Assembly (NCBI RefSeq): GCF_000422905.1
Contig: NZ_AUGY01000044.1
Coordinates: forward strand, 1 to 64,000
DNA length: 64,000 bases
From: Paenibacillus alginolyticus DSM 5050 = NBRC 15375
GTDB lineage: Bacteria; Bacillota; Bacilli; Paenibacillales; NBRC-103111
Direction of reading: 5' to 3'
Part shown: piece by piece, positions 42,969-52,015 of the stretch
Numbering within the stretch: position 1 is the first letter of the stretch
Layout: every line of letters starts with the position of its first letter
The notes under the pieces: model-generated
Seen by the model: only the letters and a program-made list of their open reading frames with translations
What the model was told of the DNA's origin: nothing
Database searches by the model: none
Translations under genes and position numbers: made by a program

Positions 42969-43427
42969 ATGGTCAAAGCTGCAACGAAAGCAAGTCCAAT
43001 TACAGAGATTCTTGACAAGCAGGTCGCTAATTTTTCGGTTCTTTATATGAAGCTGCATAACTATCATTGGTATGTGAAAGGCGAGAATTTCTTTACCTTA
43101 CATATCAAATTCGAAGAATTGTATACAGAGGTTGCCCTGCATCTAGACGTCATCGCGGAGAGAATGCTATCTCTTCGAACCATTCCGACAGCAACCTTGC
43201 AGGAGCATTTGGCCGCAGCGTCCATTAAGGAGGCTAAGAATGAGGAGACGGCTGAGCAAATGGTGAAGCAGCTGGTGGGTGATTTCACCCGCATTTGCTC
43301 GGAGCTGACAGAGGGAATTGAGCTTGCTGAAGAGCAAAAAGATCAACCGACAGCCGATCTGCTCATCGGAATTCGCTCATCGCTTGAGAAGCACAGCTGG
43401 ATGCTGGATGCGTACCTGGGCAAGTAG
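42969..43427 (+). CDS. dps: Dps-family DNA-binding ferritin-like protein
   Basis: 152 residues. The ferroxidase motif KLHNYHWYVKGENFFTLHIK with FEELYTEVALHLDVIAERML gives the His, His, Asp, Glu ligands shared between subunits of a dodecamer. It stores iron using peroxide and protects DNA. The ATG at 42969 follows GTGGAGG; the frame upstream is open but holds the promoter. A sigma-B-type promoter supports stress control, as for Bacillus dps. Confidence 0.93.
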   Translation: MVKAATKASPITEILDKQVANFSVLYMKLHNYHWYVKGENFFTLHIKFEELYTEVALHLDVIAERMLSLRTIPTATLQEHLAAASIKEAKNEETAEQMVKQLVGDFTRICSELTEGIELAEEQKDQPTADLLIGIRSSLEKHSWMLDAYLGK

Positions 43428-43562
43428 TTTGTAACCAACTACGGCTTCGGCTGTCCTTGGTCGAGCGAGATATAACGGTTGGTGCAAACAGTTATGCTGC
43501 GGAAAGGCCAGCTAGTCCGCTCGATTTGTACAAACAAAGTACACCATTAGGAGAGCTTACCT

Positions 43563-43836
43563 GTTTATATGTTGTTCTTTGTACAACAAGGAGAACTGAC
43601 CCGTTACATGTTGTAATTTGTTTAGCAAAAAGAATACTAACCCGAGCACATGTTGTATTTTGTACAACAATAAGCACGCTATTCCGCGTCTTCCACGCGA
43701 TTGTTGCAAAACCTACAACAATTCCAGCCGAAAAGTAGCTAAATAGCCTACAAAAGGGCGAAATTGTTGTATGACATACAACATCCTGAGCTTTTTAAGA
43801 AGAAATCAAGGAAATTGTTGTACGTTGTACAACAAC
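43563..43836. repeat. Cluster of TTGTTGTA/TACAACAA hairpin repeats
   Basis: Three units of about 41 bp begin ATGTTGT at 43569, 43608 and 43651; the first and third hold GTTGT...GTACAACAA hairpins, the middle one is partly degenerate. Two further hairpins lie at 43698-43722 and 43762-43785, and a palindrome at 43813-43835. The segment 43769-43833 is the second copy of the 65-bp element at 336-400. Nothing else is seen in 43428-43908. Confidence 0.8.
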
Positions 43837-43908
43837 TTGCCTTTCTAATTATTCATCTTCCCAAAAAGAGAAAAATGAAAATCCATGAGAATATAGTCTC
43901 TTACCCAA

Positions 43909-43951
43909 AAAAACCACGGATCGACGGTTTCCCCGTCAATTCGTGGTTTTG
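43909..43951 (-). terminator. Terminator of the second rsbV-rsbW pair
   Basis: On the minus strand AAACCACGAATTGACGG pairs with CCGTCGATCCGTGGTTT, followed by T5. It overlaps the end of the gene. Confidence 0.9.
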
Positions 43952-44370
43952 TTTTGGACATATTTAACGAGCGTGACTTCGGTTCCCTTGTCTGTGTTCA
44001 CGATAACCTCATCCATCAGCGCTTGCATGAGATAAATGCCAAGACCTCCAGACTGCAGTTCGCTAGGTGAAGCCCCGGTCAAAGGGACCGTATGCTCTTG
44101 ACGTTCTTGGTAATTAAAGCCCGTGCCATCATCTTTCACTTTCACAGTCAATCTGTCGTCCCCGGGCTCATAGCTAATTTCGATTTGCCCGCTGCCACTC
44201 TGCGGTTCCCCGTGAAGTACAGCATTGTTGCAAGCCTCCGACACCGCTACCTTCATATCCTCGATATCTTCATAAGAGAAACCTAACTTGGTAGCAACCC
44301 CGTAGAGACTGAGTCTTACGATATCCAAGTATTCCGCTGCTGCGGGTATTTGTAAACGAATGACATTCAT
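43936..44370 (-). CDS. Second RsbW-like serine kinase/anti-sigma factor
   Basis: 144 residues, GHKL ATPase with EACNNAVLHGEPQSG, KVKDDGTGFNY and GGLGIYLMQALMDEV. It shares the unusual LTIPAKAEYLDIVRL-like opening of RsbW at 41523, so the two are recent paralogues. It overlaps its rsbV partner by four bases and ends at a terminator with no sigma gene behind it. It may act on the same SigB, on another SigB-type factor encoded elsewhere, or on a non-sigma target. Confidence 0.87.
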   Translation of the reverse strand: MNVIRLQIPAAAEYLDIVRLSLYGVATKLGFSYEDIEDMKVAVSEACNNAVLHGEPQSGSGQIEISYEPGDDRLTVKVKDDGTGFNYQERQEHTVPLTGASPSELQSGGLGIYLMQALMDEVIVNTDKGTEVTLVKYVQNKTTN

Positions 44371-44699
44371 GCGCTTCCTTCGATCCCTTCATTCAGGAAT
44401 CCTGAGATCCCCGTAAGATCAAACAGCCGCTTAATACCGGCCGGGATATTAGTGACTGTGAACGGTGCTTTCAACTCATCCCGAATTTTCAAGGCCGAGA
44501 CCACAATGCCAATCCCCGTGCTATCCATATACCGCAGCTGCCCCACATCGAGGATTAACGCTTTATCCGCCCGGTGAACAACCGCTTCGAGCGCATGACG
44601 GAACGTTAAGGCTGCAGCCAAATCGAGCTCACCACTGATACGAAGCTGTATAGATTTCTCCATTTCTTCTTGATCAACTTGGAACTTTTCTGCTGACAT
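44367..44699 (-). CDS. Second RsbV-like anti-anti-sigma factor
   Basis: 110 residues, a STAS domain with SGELDLAAA and phosphorylatable Ser60 in YMDSTGIGI. The ATG at 44699 has GGGAG eight bases upstream. It forms a two-gene unit with the RsbW paralogue. The promoter is of ordinary type (see 44733-44761), not sigma-B-like, so the pair may be constitutively made. Confidence 0.87.
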   Translation of the reverse strand: MSAEKFQVDQEEMEKSIQLRISGELDLAAALTFRHALEAVVHRADKALILDVGQLRYMDSTGIGIVVSALKIRDELKAPFTVTNIPAGIKRLFDLTGISGFLNEGIEGSA

Positions 44700-44732
44700 T
44701 AGCCACACTCCCTTACGTTATTCTTTCACTAA

Positions 44733-44761
44733 ATAGTAACAAGCCTCTACCTTTTACACAA
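44733..44761 (-). promoter_or_regulatory. Sigma-A-type promoter of the second rsbV-rsbW pair
   Basis: On the minus strand TTGTGT (44761-44756), 17-bp spacer, TACTAT (44738-44733), 33 bp before the ATG. Confidence 0.6.
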
Positions 44762-44829
44762 GCTTTTCCTAAAATAGGAAGATCTCCCGCATATGCATTC
44801 AAGCTGACCATTGAGGCCAGCTGAAGACA

Positions 44830-45519
44830 TTAGGTACTTGAAAGATCATAATAATCGATGGCTATCAATTCTTGTGTCTCCGGTGCAACAAAAAGCTTAA
44901 TAAGTTCTTCACCCCGTTGAAAGACGATGCCATCCTCCGTTACGTAATCGGGTTCCCCGAGCAGCCGCTTCACATCGGTCATTGTTAACGAAATCCGTTG
45001 ATCATTAATTTGAACATGCCCAACCTTCGCTGGAATTTGAACAAAAGTCACCATACCATCCTGGAAACCAATATTCATATCCGGGTATTCATACGTAAAG
45101 GCTTCTACAAAGTGGGGATCCTGGACAAACGTTAGCGGGTACCCTTTCTTTGCAACGACTGCCTCCGTATTATCATCAAGTGAAATTCCCTCCAGACTAT
45201 GGAGTATCGGAACCACAGCTCTAGTATCAGCTGCCTGCAAACTAGCACTACTCCCATTGCTAGGCTCCGCTTGAACAGCGGCAAGAGTAGGTGGCAGGAC
45301 GGGTACGAAAGTGTCATCTGATCCTTTCGGAATCAGACTGATAATTTCTGGTGAAAGAATGATCTCCGGTTCACCGATATGTTCTGAAGTAGTCCAACTG
45401 ACGATAATCATCGCAAGAATAACAACTGGAAAGAACAAAGCTAGCTTATAGACACGGCTGCGGCAGCCCGTCATGTGTGTTAGCAGCCTAGCACCTTTTT
45501 CACGTAACATTACGTTCAT
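44830..45519 (-). CDS. Membrane-anchored protein of unknown function
   Basis: 229 residues. One transmembrane helix (about 26-46, ALFFPVVILAMIIVSW) near the N-terminus, a Ser/Pro-rich linker (to about 105), then a C-terminal domain with YPLTFVQDPHFVEAFTYEYP and LLGEPDYVTEDGIVF. That pattern loosely recalls YjgB/DUF4309-type domains. The ATG at 45519 with AGGAGGATC is chosen over 45540. It is 33 bp downstream of glgD on the same strand, so is likely the last gene of the glycogen operon. Role unknown. Confidence 0.65.
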   Translation of the reverse strand: MNVMLREKGARLLTHMTGCRSRVYKLALFFPVVILAMIIVSWTTSEHIGEPEIILSPEIISLIPKGSDDTFVPVLPPTLAAVQAEPSNGSSASLQAADTRAVVPILHSLEGISLDDNTEAVVAKKGYPLTFVQDPHFVEAFTYEYPDMNIGFQDGMVTFVQIPAKVGHVQINDQRISLTMTDVKRLLGEPDYVTEDGIVFQRGEELIKLFVAPETQELIAIDYYDLSST

Positions 45520-45552
45520 AACCGATCCTCCTACTCTCACCTTTGGATTAGA

Positions 45553-46704
45553 TTAGATCACTTCACTTTTCTCCGCCACAAAAGGATGTGCGTACTGTCC
45601 GCATAACACGGCTCCATGCTCAACGACGACCTGCTTGTCCAAAATAACCCTGTCCAAATATACGCTAGCTTCAATTGCACAGTCATGCATGATGACGCTA
45701 TTCTTAACACTGGCGCCTTTACTGACCGTCACACCAGGAAACAAGATGCTGTTCTCCACATAGCCTTCAATCCGGCAGCCATGAGCGACGAACGAATTGC
45801 GGATCAGCGCGTCATGGTTACAGGCCGTTTCTTGTTCTTCCTCTTTTCGCGTATAGACAGACTCTTGATTAATCATGAATTGCTTCCAGCCTTGAGGCTG
45901 CAGGAGATCCATACTATGCACATAGTAACTGTCTATGGAATCCATAATCGCCATATACCCATGATTGGCATAGCCTTGTACATGAATATCAGCCAGATGA
46001 GCCCAGATGACCTCTTTCAAATAGCTCTCGCTCCCGCGTTTCAAGCTCTTCTCAATGAGATCTATCAGCAGCTTCCGCTCCATAACCATCGTGTCCAAAT
46101 CGATATTTTGCGGAGTTAGACTAGGCAGAGCATGATAAGTGGGAGAGGCGCTGATAACGCGGCCTTGACCATTCATCTCCAAATTGTAAGCGTGACCAAT
46201 ATGCGCATGACGGTCAATCTCTGTCAAATGTTTAAAAAGGACCGTAATTTCCGCACCGCTGCTGAGGTGATAATCGACCATATTTTCGAAATTAGAGCGA
46301 TAAATAATACTGCTAGGCGCAAGTAATATATAGGTCTCGGTGCACGACTTTAAGTAATCGAGATGACTGTATAAATGAAGGAGATCGCCACGGTCGAAGG
46401 TTCGCGTATCACTCGCGGGATCAATCCATAGGGAGAAAGGCGGGAGGATAGAAACTCCTCCTTCATCCGAAGCATCTAACCCCCAGTGGTGCCCGTCACC
46501 CACATGTTCAAGCAGCGAATCCGCCTTCGAATTGGCCATAACGACGACTTTCTGAATGCCGGAATTGCTCATATTGGAAAGCGCGAAATCGACCAGTCGA
46601 TACCGACCGGCAAAAGGCACTGCAGCGACACAACGATTGCGTGTAAGCGTTGATAAATCATCCTGTTCATTCATGAGATTGATCATGCCAAGAACATTTT
46701 TCAT
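45553..46704 (-). CDS. glgD: Glucose-1-phosphate adenylyltransferase, GlgD subunit
   Basis: 383 residues. An N-terminal nucleotidyltransferase-like domain (VAAVPFAGRYRLVDFALSNM, then GIQKVVVMAN) is followed by a left-handed beta helix at the C-terminus (IEGYVENSILFPGVTVSKGA). The G-G-x-G-T-R-L pyrophosphorylase loop is replaced (NLMNEQDDLSTLTRNR), as in regulatory GlgD subunits. It would form a hetero-oligomer with GlgC. ATG 46704 has AGGAGG eight bases upstream; ATG 46707 is just before it. About 145 bp of tandem repeat separates it from glgC. Confidence 0.92.
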   Translation of the reverse strand: MKNVLGMINLMNEQDDLSTLTRNRCVAAVPFAGRYRLVDFALSNMSNSGIQKVVVMANSKADSLLEHVGDGHHWGLDASDEGGVSILPPFSLWIDPASDTRTFDRGDLLHLYSHLDYLKSCTETYILLAPSSIIYRSNFENMVDYHLSSGAEITVLFKHLTEIDRHAHIGHAYNLEMNGQGRVISASPTYHALPSLTPQNIDLDTMVMERKLLIDLIEKSLKRGSESYLKEVIWAHLADIHVQGYANHGYMAIMDSIDSYYVHSMDLLQPQGWKQFMINQESVYTRKEEEQETACNHDALIRNSFVAHGCRIEGYVENSILFPGVTVSKGASVKNSVIMHDCAIEASVYLDRVILDKQVVVEHGAVLCGQYAHPFVAEKSEVI

Positions 46705-46719
46705 CATACACTCCTCCTC

Positions 46720-46839
46720 AGAGTCTTGCTTTAGCAAGACTTGCATCGTAAGCATTGACTGAGTTTTGCGTTAGCAAAACTAGCTTCGTAAGCATTAACT
46801 GAGTCTTGCTTTAGCAAGACTTGCATCGTAAGCATTGAC
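46720..46839. repeat. Three tandem 40-bp hairpin repeats between glgC and glgD
   Basis: Units at 46720-46759, 46760-46799 and 46800-46839. Each holds a hairpin followed by CATCGTAAGCATT-like sequence. In units 1 and 3 the stem is GTCTTGC/GCAAGAC, in unit 2 GTTTTGC/GCAAAAC: both arms changed together, which keeps the pairing. A similar TTTGC-TTTA-GCAAA hairpin lies at 28079-28092. Confidence 0.9.
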
Positions 46840-46848
46840 TAAGCCCAA

Positions 46849-48039
46849 TTAGCCGAAATTCAGTCTCGTATCCGTCAGCTTAGCTGGTATCACAGCTGGA
46901 TAGTGGCGTCCTACCACTGTTTTCTCACCTACGGCAGTTATCTCTGCACCTCCTGGCTTACCAACAATAGCTCCATCTTTGATAATAGATCCTTCACCAA
47001 CAACGGCATTAAGAATAAGTGCATTTTTTCCAATCTGTACACCCGGCATGATGACACTGTTCAAGACCCTACTATTTTCACCAACCCTAACGCCATCAAA
47101 TAGAACGGAATGACTTACATTACCATAAATGGCTGCGCCATCTCCTATCATCGCATTGTTCACTCTGGCAACTAGTGAGACATGGCTTTTCGGAAGATCA
47201 CGTTCTTGGGTCAGCACCGGCCATGTATCTTGATCCAATTGCAGCCTTGGTGTATATCCAAGTAAATCCATATGGGATTCCCATAGGCCTTCGATCGTAC
47301 CGACATCTTTCCAATATCCTTCATAAGAATAAGCGGATAAATGTGCCCCTGCAGCCAACAGTCCGGGTATAATATCATGACCAAAATCATGTCTAGACGT
47401 CATATCTCTCGCATCTTGTTCCAGACATGCCTTCAGCACATCCCAATTAAATATATAAACACCCATGGAAGCCAGATTGCTACTAGGTTTGAGCGGTTTC
47501 TCAGCAAATCCGGTAATCCATTGATGCTCGTCCGTGCTCATAATGCCAAACCGGCTTGCCTCTTCCCATCTCACTGGCGTAACCGACAATGTTGCATCAG
47601 CACCAGAAGCTTTATGATGCTCGAGCATAGCTCTGTAATCCATATGATAAATATGGTCGCCAGAAATAATTAACACGTAGCTTGGATCATGTGCACGAAG
47701 ATAGGACATATTTTGATAAATGGCATCCGCTGTCCCCGAATAAGCATTCGGTGCGCCAATTTGCCTTTCCAGAATGGAGATTCCGCCGCTTTCACTAGCC
47801 ATGTCCCAGGCTTCCCCATTGCCAATATGAGCATGCAAAACAGCAGGCTTGTACTGCGTTAACACACCAACCGTATTCATACCTGAATTACGGCAATTGC
47901 TCAAGGTAAAGTCGATAATTCTATATTTTCCGCCAAAATGAACAGCCGGTTTAGCGATATTTTTAGTTAAAGGACCCAATCTAGTACCTTCGCCGCCAGC
48001 TAATAGCATGGCTACACATTCCTGCTTTTTCATAGTCAT
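46849..48039 (-). CDS. glgC: Glucose-1-phosphate adenylyltransferase, catalytic subunit
   Basis: 396 residues. [20 protein letters not shown] is the catalytic loop. [28 protein letters not shown] and FAEKP follow, then a C-terminal beta helix. It makes ADP-glucose from glucose 1-phosphate and ATP, the committed step of glycogen synthesis. The ATG at 48039 is one base after the glgB stop (TGA-G-ATG), with AAGG close upstream, so the genes are coupled. Confidence 0.94.
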   Translation of the reverse strand: MTMKKQECVAMLLAGGEGTRLGPLTKNIAKPAVHFGGKYRIIDFTLSNCRNSGMNTVGVLTQYKPAVLHAHIGNGEAWDMASESGGISILERQIGAPNAYSGTADAIYQNMSYLRAHDPSYVLIISGDHIYHMDYRAMLEHHKASGADATLSVTPVRWEEASRFGIMSTDEHQWITGFAEKPLKPSSNLASMGVYIFNWDVLKACLEQDARDMTSRHDFGHDIIPGLLAAGAHLSAYSYEGYWKDVGTIEGLWESHMDLLGYTPRLQLDQDTWPVLTQERDLPKSHVSLVARVNNAMIGDGAAIYGNVSHSVLFDGVRVGENSRVLNSVIMPGVQIGKNALILNAVVGEGSIIKDGAIVGKPGGAEITAVGEKTVVGRHYPAVIPAKLTDTRLNFG

Positions 48040-48040
48040 C

Positions 48041-49945
48041 TCATCCTTCCGAAGGAATATATTTGAGTACGATGGCTGCAAGGGGAGGTATCGATACCAT
48101 TATGCTGTTTGGACAATCCTGACATGCCCACTCTTCGGAGACTAGCGTACCGTCGTTCGTCACGCCCGATCCACCGAATTCTTGCCTATCACTGTTAAAG
48201 ACCTCCTGATAACGACCGGGCCTCATCACCCCTAATCGATACCCCTCATGAGCTTCAGGCTTGAAATTACAAAGGATGACGAGCTGTTCATCGCCGTTTT
48301 CCGCTTTTCGAACGAAAGTCACAAGACCATCGCTTTTATCCTCAGCATGAATCGGTTCGAAGCCGCTCGGTTCATAATCCAACTCCCATAAGGCTCTCTC
48401 CGCTATGTAGAAGTGATTCATCTTTTTCACAAAATGCTCAAATTGCTGATGTTCTTCGAATTCCAATAAATCCCATTCCAGCGAAGCTTCCGAATTCCAA
48501 TCATCGATCTGACCGAATTCATTTCCCATAAAAAGCAGCTTTTTACCCGGATGTCCCATCATATAAGTGTAAAGCACTCGCAGGTTAGCGAACCGCTGCC
48601 AGTTGTCGTCACCTGACATTTTACCGAGAAGGGACTTGCTGGAGTGAACCACTTCATCATGCGCATAGGGGAGAATATAATTTTCATCCCAAGCATTTAT
48701 CAGCGAATTCGTCAATTGATCTTCCTGACTGCTGCGCTCTTCCTGATTTTTCTTCATATATGCAAGTGTGTTCCACGTAAATCCTAAATTCCATTTGTAA
48801 TTAAAGCCTAGTCCGCCATTCTCGACGGGCGCGGTTACGCCTGGATAAGAGCTCGTATCCTCTGCCATCATCAGGGCATTGGGATATCTCGAGAATACGA
48901 CGGCATTCAGCTTCTGGAGGAAGGCAATTCCTTCGAGATTCTCCTCGCCGCCCTGTTCATTCACAATCCGATCCTCTTCTTCCCGATCAAAATTCAGCGA
49001 TAATATGCTATAAACCGCATCCACTCTTAACCCGTCCACATGATAGACATCCATCCAAAATAGGGCATTGGAGATTAAGAAACTAAGAACCTCGGGCTTC
49101 GCATAATCGAATACCTGTGTCCCCCAAGTAGGATGTTCACCTTTTCGAATGTCCGCATACTCATAGAGCGGTGTCCCATCGAATCGGGTCAAGCCGTGAG
49201 CGTCTTTGCAGAAATGTGCGGGCACCCAGTCCATGATGACCCCAATCCCCTTTTGATGACAGCGGTCTACGAAGTACATGAAGTCCTTCGGCGATCCAAA
49301 CCGGCTCGTCACCGAGAAATAACTGGTTACCTGATAGCCCCAAGACGTATCCAGCGGATGTTCCTCTAATGGCATCAGCTCAATATGGGTATAGCCCCGT
49401 TCCTGCACATAATCGACCAGCTCTTCAGCTAATTCCACATAACTGTAGAATCCGCCATCTTCCTTGCGCTTCCAGCTGCCCAAATGAACCTCATAGATAA
49501 GGAGCGGTTGTTGTAGGAATTGGTTGGACGTATTGTTCGCCAGCCACTCCTCGTCCTGCCATTCATAACCTTCCAATGAGGAAACAATGGAAGCCGTTCC
49601 GGGTCTAAGCTCGGAATGAAAGGCATACGGATCTGATTTTAGATAGCATTCATCGTCCAATGTGACAATTTCATATTTATATAGCGTGCCTTCACCGAGT
49701 TCCGGAATGAACAGCGTCCATACGCCATCTGCTAGCGACATCTGGTGATTGCTGCCATTCCATCCATTGAAGCTGCCTGAAACGTTAACCTGCTTGGCAT
49801 TTGGCGCCCATACGGCGAAGTTAACTCCCCTCTGACCGCTGCGCTCTTCCAAATGGGAACCCAGAAAATGATAACTTTGATACTGCGTACCCTCATGCAA
49901 CAAATATAAAGCGTCTGAACTGGCTTCCGATGCCAATGTCGTCAT
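48041..49945 (-). CDS. glgB: 1,4-alpha-glucan branching enzyme
   Basis: 634 residues from the ATG at 49945 (GGAGG seven bases upstream). N-terminal CBM48 ([20 protein letters not shown]), GH13 barrel with nucleophile Asp309 in DGLRVDAV and acid/base Glu362 in [15 protein letters not shown], and a C-terminal beta domain. It cuts alpha-1,4 chains and reattaches them in alpha-1,6 linkage. First gene of glgB-glgC-glgD; glgA (synthase) and glgP are not in the window. A weak sigma-B-like site lies at 49983-50008. Confidence 0.94.
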   Translation of the reverse strand: MTTLASEASSDALYLLHEGTQYQSYHFLGSHLEERSGQRGVNFAVWAPNAKQVNVSGSFNGWNGSNHQMSLADGVWTLFIPELGEGTLYKYEIVTLDDECYLKSDPYAFHSELRPGTASIVSSLEGYEWQDEEWLANNTSNQFLQQPLLIYEVHLGSWKRKEDGGFYSYVELAEELVDYVQERGYTHIELMPLEEHPLDTSWGYQVTSYFSVTSRFGSPKDFMYFVDRCHQKGIGVIMDWVPAHFCKDAHGLTRFDGTPLYEYADIRKGEHPTWGTQVFDYAKPEVLSFLISNALFWMDVYHVDGLRVDAVYSILSLNFDREEEDRIVNEQGGEENLEGIAFLQKLNAVVFSRYPNALMMAEDTSSYPGVTAPVENGGLGFNYKWNLGFTWNTLAYMKKNQEERSSQEDQLTNSLINAWDENYILPYAHDEVVHSSKSLLGKMSGDDNWQRFANLRVLYTYMMGHPGKKLLFMGNEFGQIDDWNSEASLEWDLLEFEEHQQFEHFVKKMNHFYIAERALWELDYEPSGFEPIHAEDKSDGLVTFVRKAENGDEQLVILCNFKPEAHEGYRLGVMRPGRYQEVFNSDRQEFGGSGVTNDGTLVSEEWACQDCPNSIMVSIPPLAAIVLKYIPSEG

Positions 49946-49982
49946 TCCAATTCCTCCCAACTTGTTGGACTACTACTTCTTA

Positions 49983-50008
49983 TTACACGTCTGCGTGTCT
50001 ATTGAAAC
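49983..50008 (-). promoter_or_regulatory. Possible sigma-B-like promoter of the glg operon
   Basis: On the minus strand GTTTCA (50008-50003), 14-bp spacer, GTGTAA (49988-49983). The -10 has one mismatch to the GG(G/T)TA(A/C) form at the stronger sites, and the -35 overlaps a hairpin arm. Tentative. Confidence 0.35.
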
Positions 50009-50062
50009 AACAAACGCACAAGTTTTATACCCCATTTGGGATAAAACTTGTGCGTTTGTTAT
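50007..50062. terminator. Long inverted repeat between rsbY and glgB
   Basis: Two 21-base arms, ACAAACGCACAAGTTTTAT and its complement, with an AC/CCATTTGGG centre. It forms a near-perfect hairpin after the rsbY-like gene. It lacks a proper T run, so it may be a weak terminator or an RNA-stabilising structure. Confidence 0.6.
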
Positions 50063-50121
50063 AGATATAAATCAACCTTCACCGCTCTGCCGGCTGAGAC
50101 GATGTTTTTCATCGCTAACGA

Positions 50122-51255
50122 CTAAGTCGTTATCATAACCAAGCACATATCGTCCTGCGGAGAACCGGTTTTCGCATACGGATAAATACGCTCAACCAAG
50201 CCATCGGGATCGTGCGTCGTCGTTTCCTTCAAGCTTCCCATGATTTTGGCGATGCCGTCCTCCTGCTCATCATCGAGCCATTCCGAGAGACCGTCTGTGA
50301 ACAAGACAATTCGGGCTTCCTTCTCATAAGGAATAACACCTTTCGTAATCTCAATCCCCTCAAAAAAACCAAGAGCACAACAGCCCTCCGTCAGCAATTT
50401 CACTTCACCATCCAGAAGCGCGATGCCTGCAGGATGTCCGGCATTCACATACTCAATCGTGTGCCGTTCCGTGTCCAAGACCATATAAATCGCCGTAAAA
50501 TAGTAATTAATTAGGTTATCGGATTGATGCAGCTGGTTCATCCGCCCATTCAGCTCACGCATCACGCCTTCCGGATCACAAATGTTCGTGATGGTATCCT
50601 TCAATGCGGAATAAATGTACATGCAGACAAGCGAAGACGAAATGCCGTGCCCCATCATATCCAGCAAAATAATCCCATGCCGATTCGGTCCAATCGGATA
50701 CCAGGCATAGAAGTCACCCGCCAGCTCAGAGGACGGCTTATAGACCGCTGAGATTTGGATATGCTCATCCTTAATGGGACTACTCAGAACACTAAGCTGT
50801 ACTTGTTTGGCCAAATCGAGCTCATACTTAATCCGCTTGTCCCGTTCTTTGTGCCAATCCTTTTCATATTTCAAGCGAAGCGTTGATCGAATGCGAGCAA
50901 GCAGCTCCACCTTATTAATCGGCTTCATCACATAATCCAGTGCCCCGGCATCCAGCGCTTCAGCCAGCTTATTGGAATCCCCCATCGCCGTTACGAAAAT
51001 AATCGGAATATCTCGGAACCTTTCATCGGCTTGAACCGTTCGGCAAGCTTCCACCCCATCAATTTCCGGCATCATCATATCCATCAGAATCAAATCAACC
51101 GGCACCTCGGCCGTGCTTGGTGAATCCTTCTCTAATAAATGATACAGCTCTCTGGCAGAAGACACCATGACTAAATCGGTGTAGCCGGCTTTCAGCAGGA
51201 TTTTTTCAATAATAAGTAAATTCGTCGCGTTATCGTCTACTATCACAATACTCAT
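50122..51255 (-). CDS. rsbY: REC-PP2C response regulator phosphatase, RsbY-like
   Basis: 377 residues. A receiver domain (1-125) with Asp59 in LILMDMMMPE and Lys in YVMKPI, a linker helix (KRIKYELDLAKQVQLSVL), then a PPM/SpoIIE phosphatase domain (about 165-375) with ELAGDFYAWYP, LLDMMGHGISSSLVC and FTDGLSEW, and final QDDMCLV. When phosphorylated it should dephosphorylate RsbV and so release SigB. In the B. cereus group RsbY has this architecture and is controlled by RsbK. Here it lies about 10 kb from rsbK and sigB, with the glg operon between. Confidence 0.88.
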   Translation of the reverse strand: MSIVIVDDNATNLLIIEKILLKAGYTDLVMVSSARELYHLLEKDSPSTAEVPVDLILMDMMMPEIDGVEACRTVQADERFRDIPIIFVTAMGDSNKLAEALDAGALDYVMKPINKVELLARIRSTLRLKYEKDWHKERDKRIKYELDLAKQVQLSVLSSPIKDEHIQISAVYKPSSELAGDFYAWYPIGPNRHGIILLDMMGHGISSSLVCMYIYSALKDTITNICDPEGVMRELNGRMNQLHQSDNLINYYFTAIYMVLDTERHTIEYVNAGHPAGIALLDGEVKLLTEGCCALGFFEGIEITKGVIPYEKEARIVLFTDGLSEWLDDEQEDGIAKIMGSLKETTTHDPDGLVERIYPYAKTGSPQDDMCLVMITT

Positions 51256-51436
51256 GGCTTCAAACCCCTTTCGGGTAAAAGTTAACGGAAACCCTCATCG
51301 TAGTTTATCATAATTTTTCATCAAACACGTTGAAGCGTTTATTTTATCTACTACCCATTTGAAAAAAATTCAATCATAAAGATGCTTGGATTTCCTTGCT
51401 AATATAAGGAAACGGAAATAAAAACGAGCTTTTTGT

Positions 51437-51462
51437 GTTTCAAATGGGACAAAGAAGGTTAC
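51437..51462 (+). promoter_or_regulatory. Sigma-B-type promoter of ytxH
   Basis: GTTTCA (51437-51442), 14-bp spacer, GGTTAC (51457-51462), 56 bp before the ATG. Confidence 0.7.
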
Positions 51463-51518
51463 ATCTTAGTAGGAAGCATGACAACACCACAACACCCAAA
51501 CTAAAGGAGAGATGACTC

Positions 51519-51947
51519 ATGAGTGAAGCAGTCGGAACAAACAAAGGCGGACTATTGTTAGGTTTAGTAATCGGCGGCGCTGTAGGCGCGATAACCTCAT
51601 TGTTATTAGCCCCTAAAGCAGGGTCGGAGCTGCGTGAAGACTTGTCGAATACGTATCGCACGTTCAATGATAAAACAAGCCAATTGGCTTCCGCTGTAGG
51701 TCAGAAAACACAGGATATTATCTCAACCGTAAGTGACAAAACACAGGATATCGCGTCAGTTGTTAGTGAGATTGTTAGTGAGAAGACGCAGGAAGCTGCA
51801 TCAGCAGTCAGCGAGAAAACGAAGGATATTGCCAACACCGTTAGCCATCAAGCATCAGAGGCTGTTGATAAGGCCAAGGAAAGCAAACAGCTCGTAGCTG
51901 AGTCTTTACAGGCTGTCAAATCGAATTACCAGAACAATCAACATTAA
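51519..51947 (+). CDS. ytxH: YtxH-like general stress protein
   Basis: 142 residues. A glycine-rich hydrophobic segment (GGLLLGLVIGGAVGAITSLL) followed by LAPKAGSELREDL is the YtxH signature. The remainder is a long repeated helix with units of KTQDI/SEKT (51690-51850), probably coiled. YtxH is a sigma-B stress protein in Bacillus, and a matching promoter lies upstream. AAAGGAGAG precedes the ATG. Probably cotranscribed with the gene at 52016. Confidence 0.88.
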   Translation: MSEAVGTNKGGLLLGLVIGGAVGAITSLLLAPKAGSELREDLSNTYRTFNDKTSQLASAVGQKTQDIISTVSDKTQDIASVVSEIVSEKTQEAASAVSEKTKDIANTVSHQASEAVDKAKESKQLVAESLQAVKSNYQNNQH

Positions 51948-52015
51948 GGGTACACATCATATAGATTCGCAAGGACGGCGTACGATTTGACGCATGCTTG
52001 AAAGGAGGAATTACA

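Noticed and set aside
43563..43836. CRISPR array
   Set aside because: Repeats are degenerate hairpins of varying spacing and there are no cas genes.
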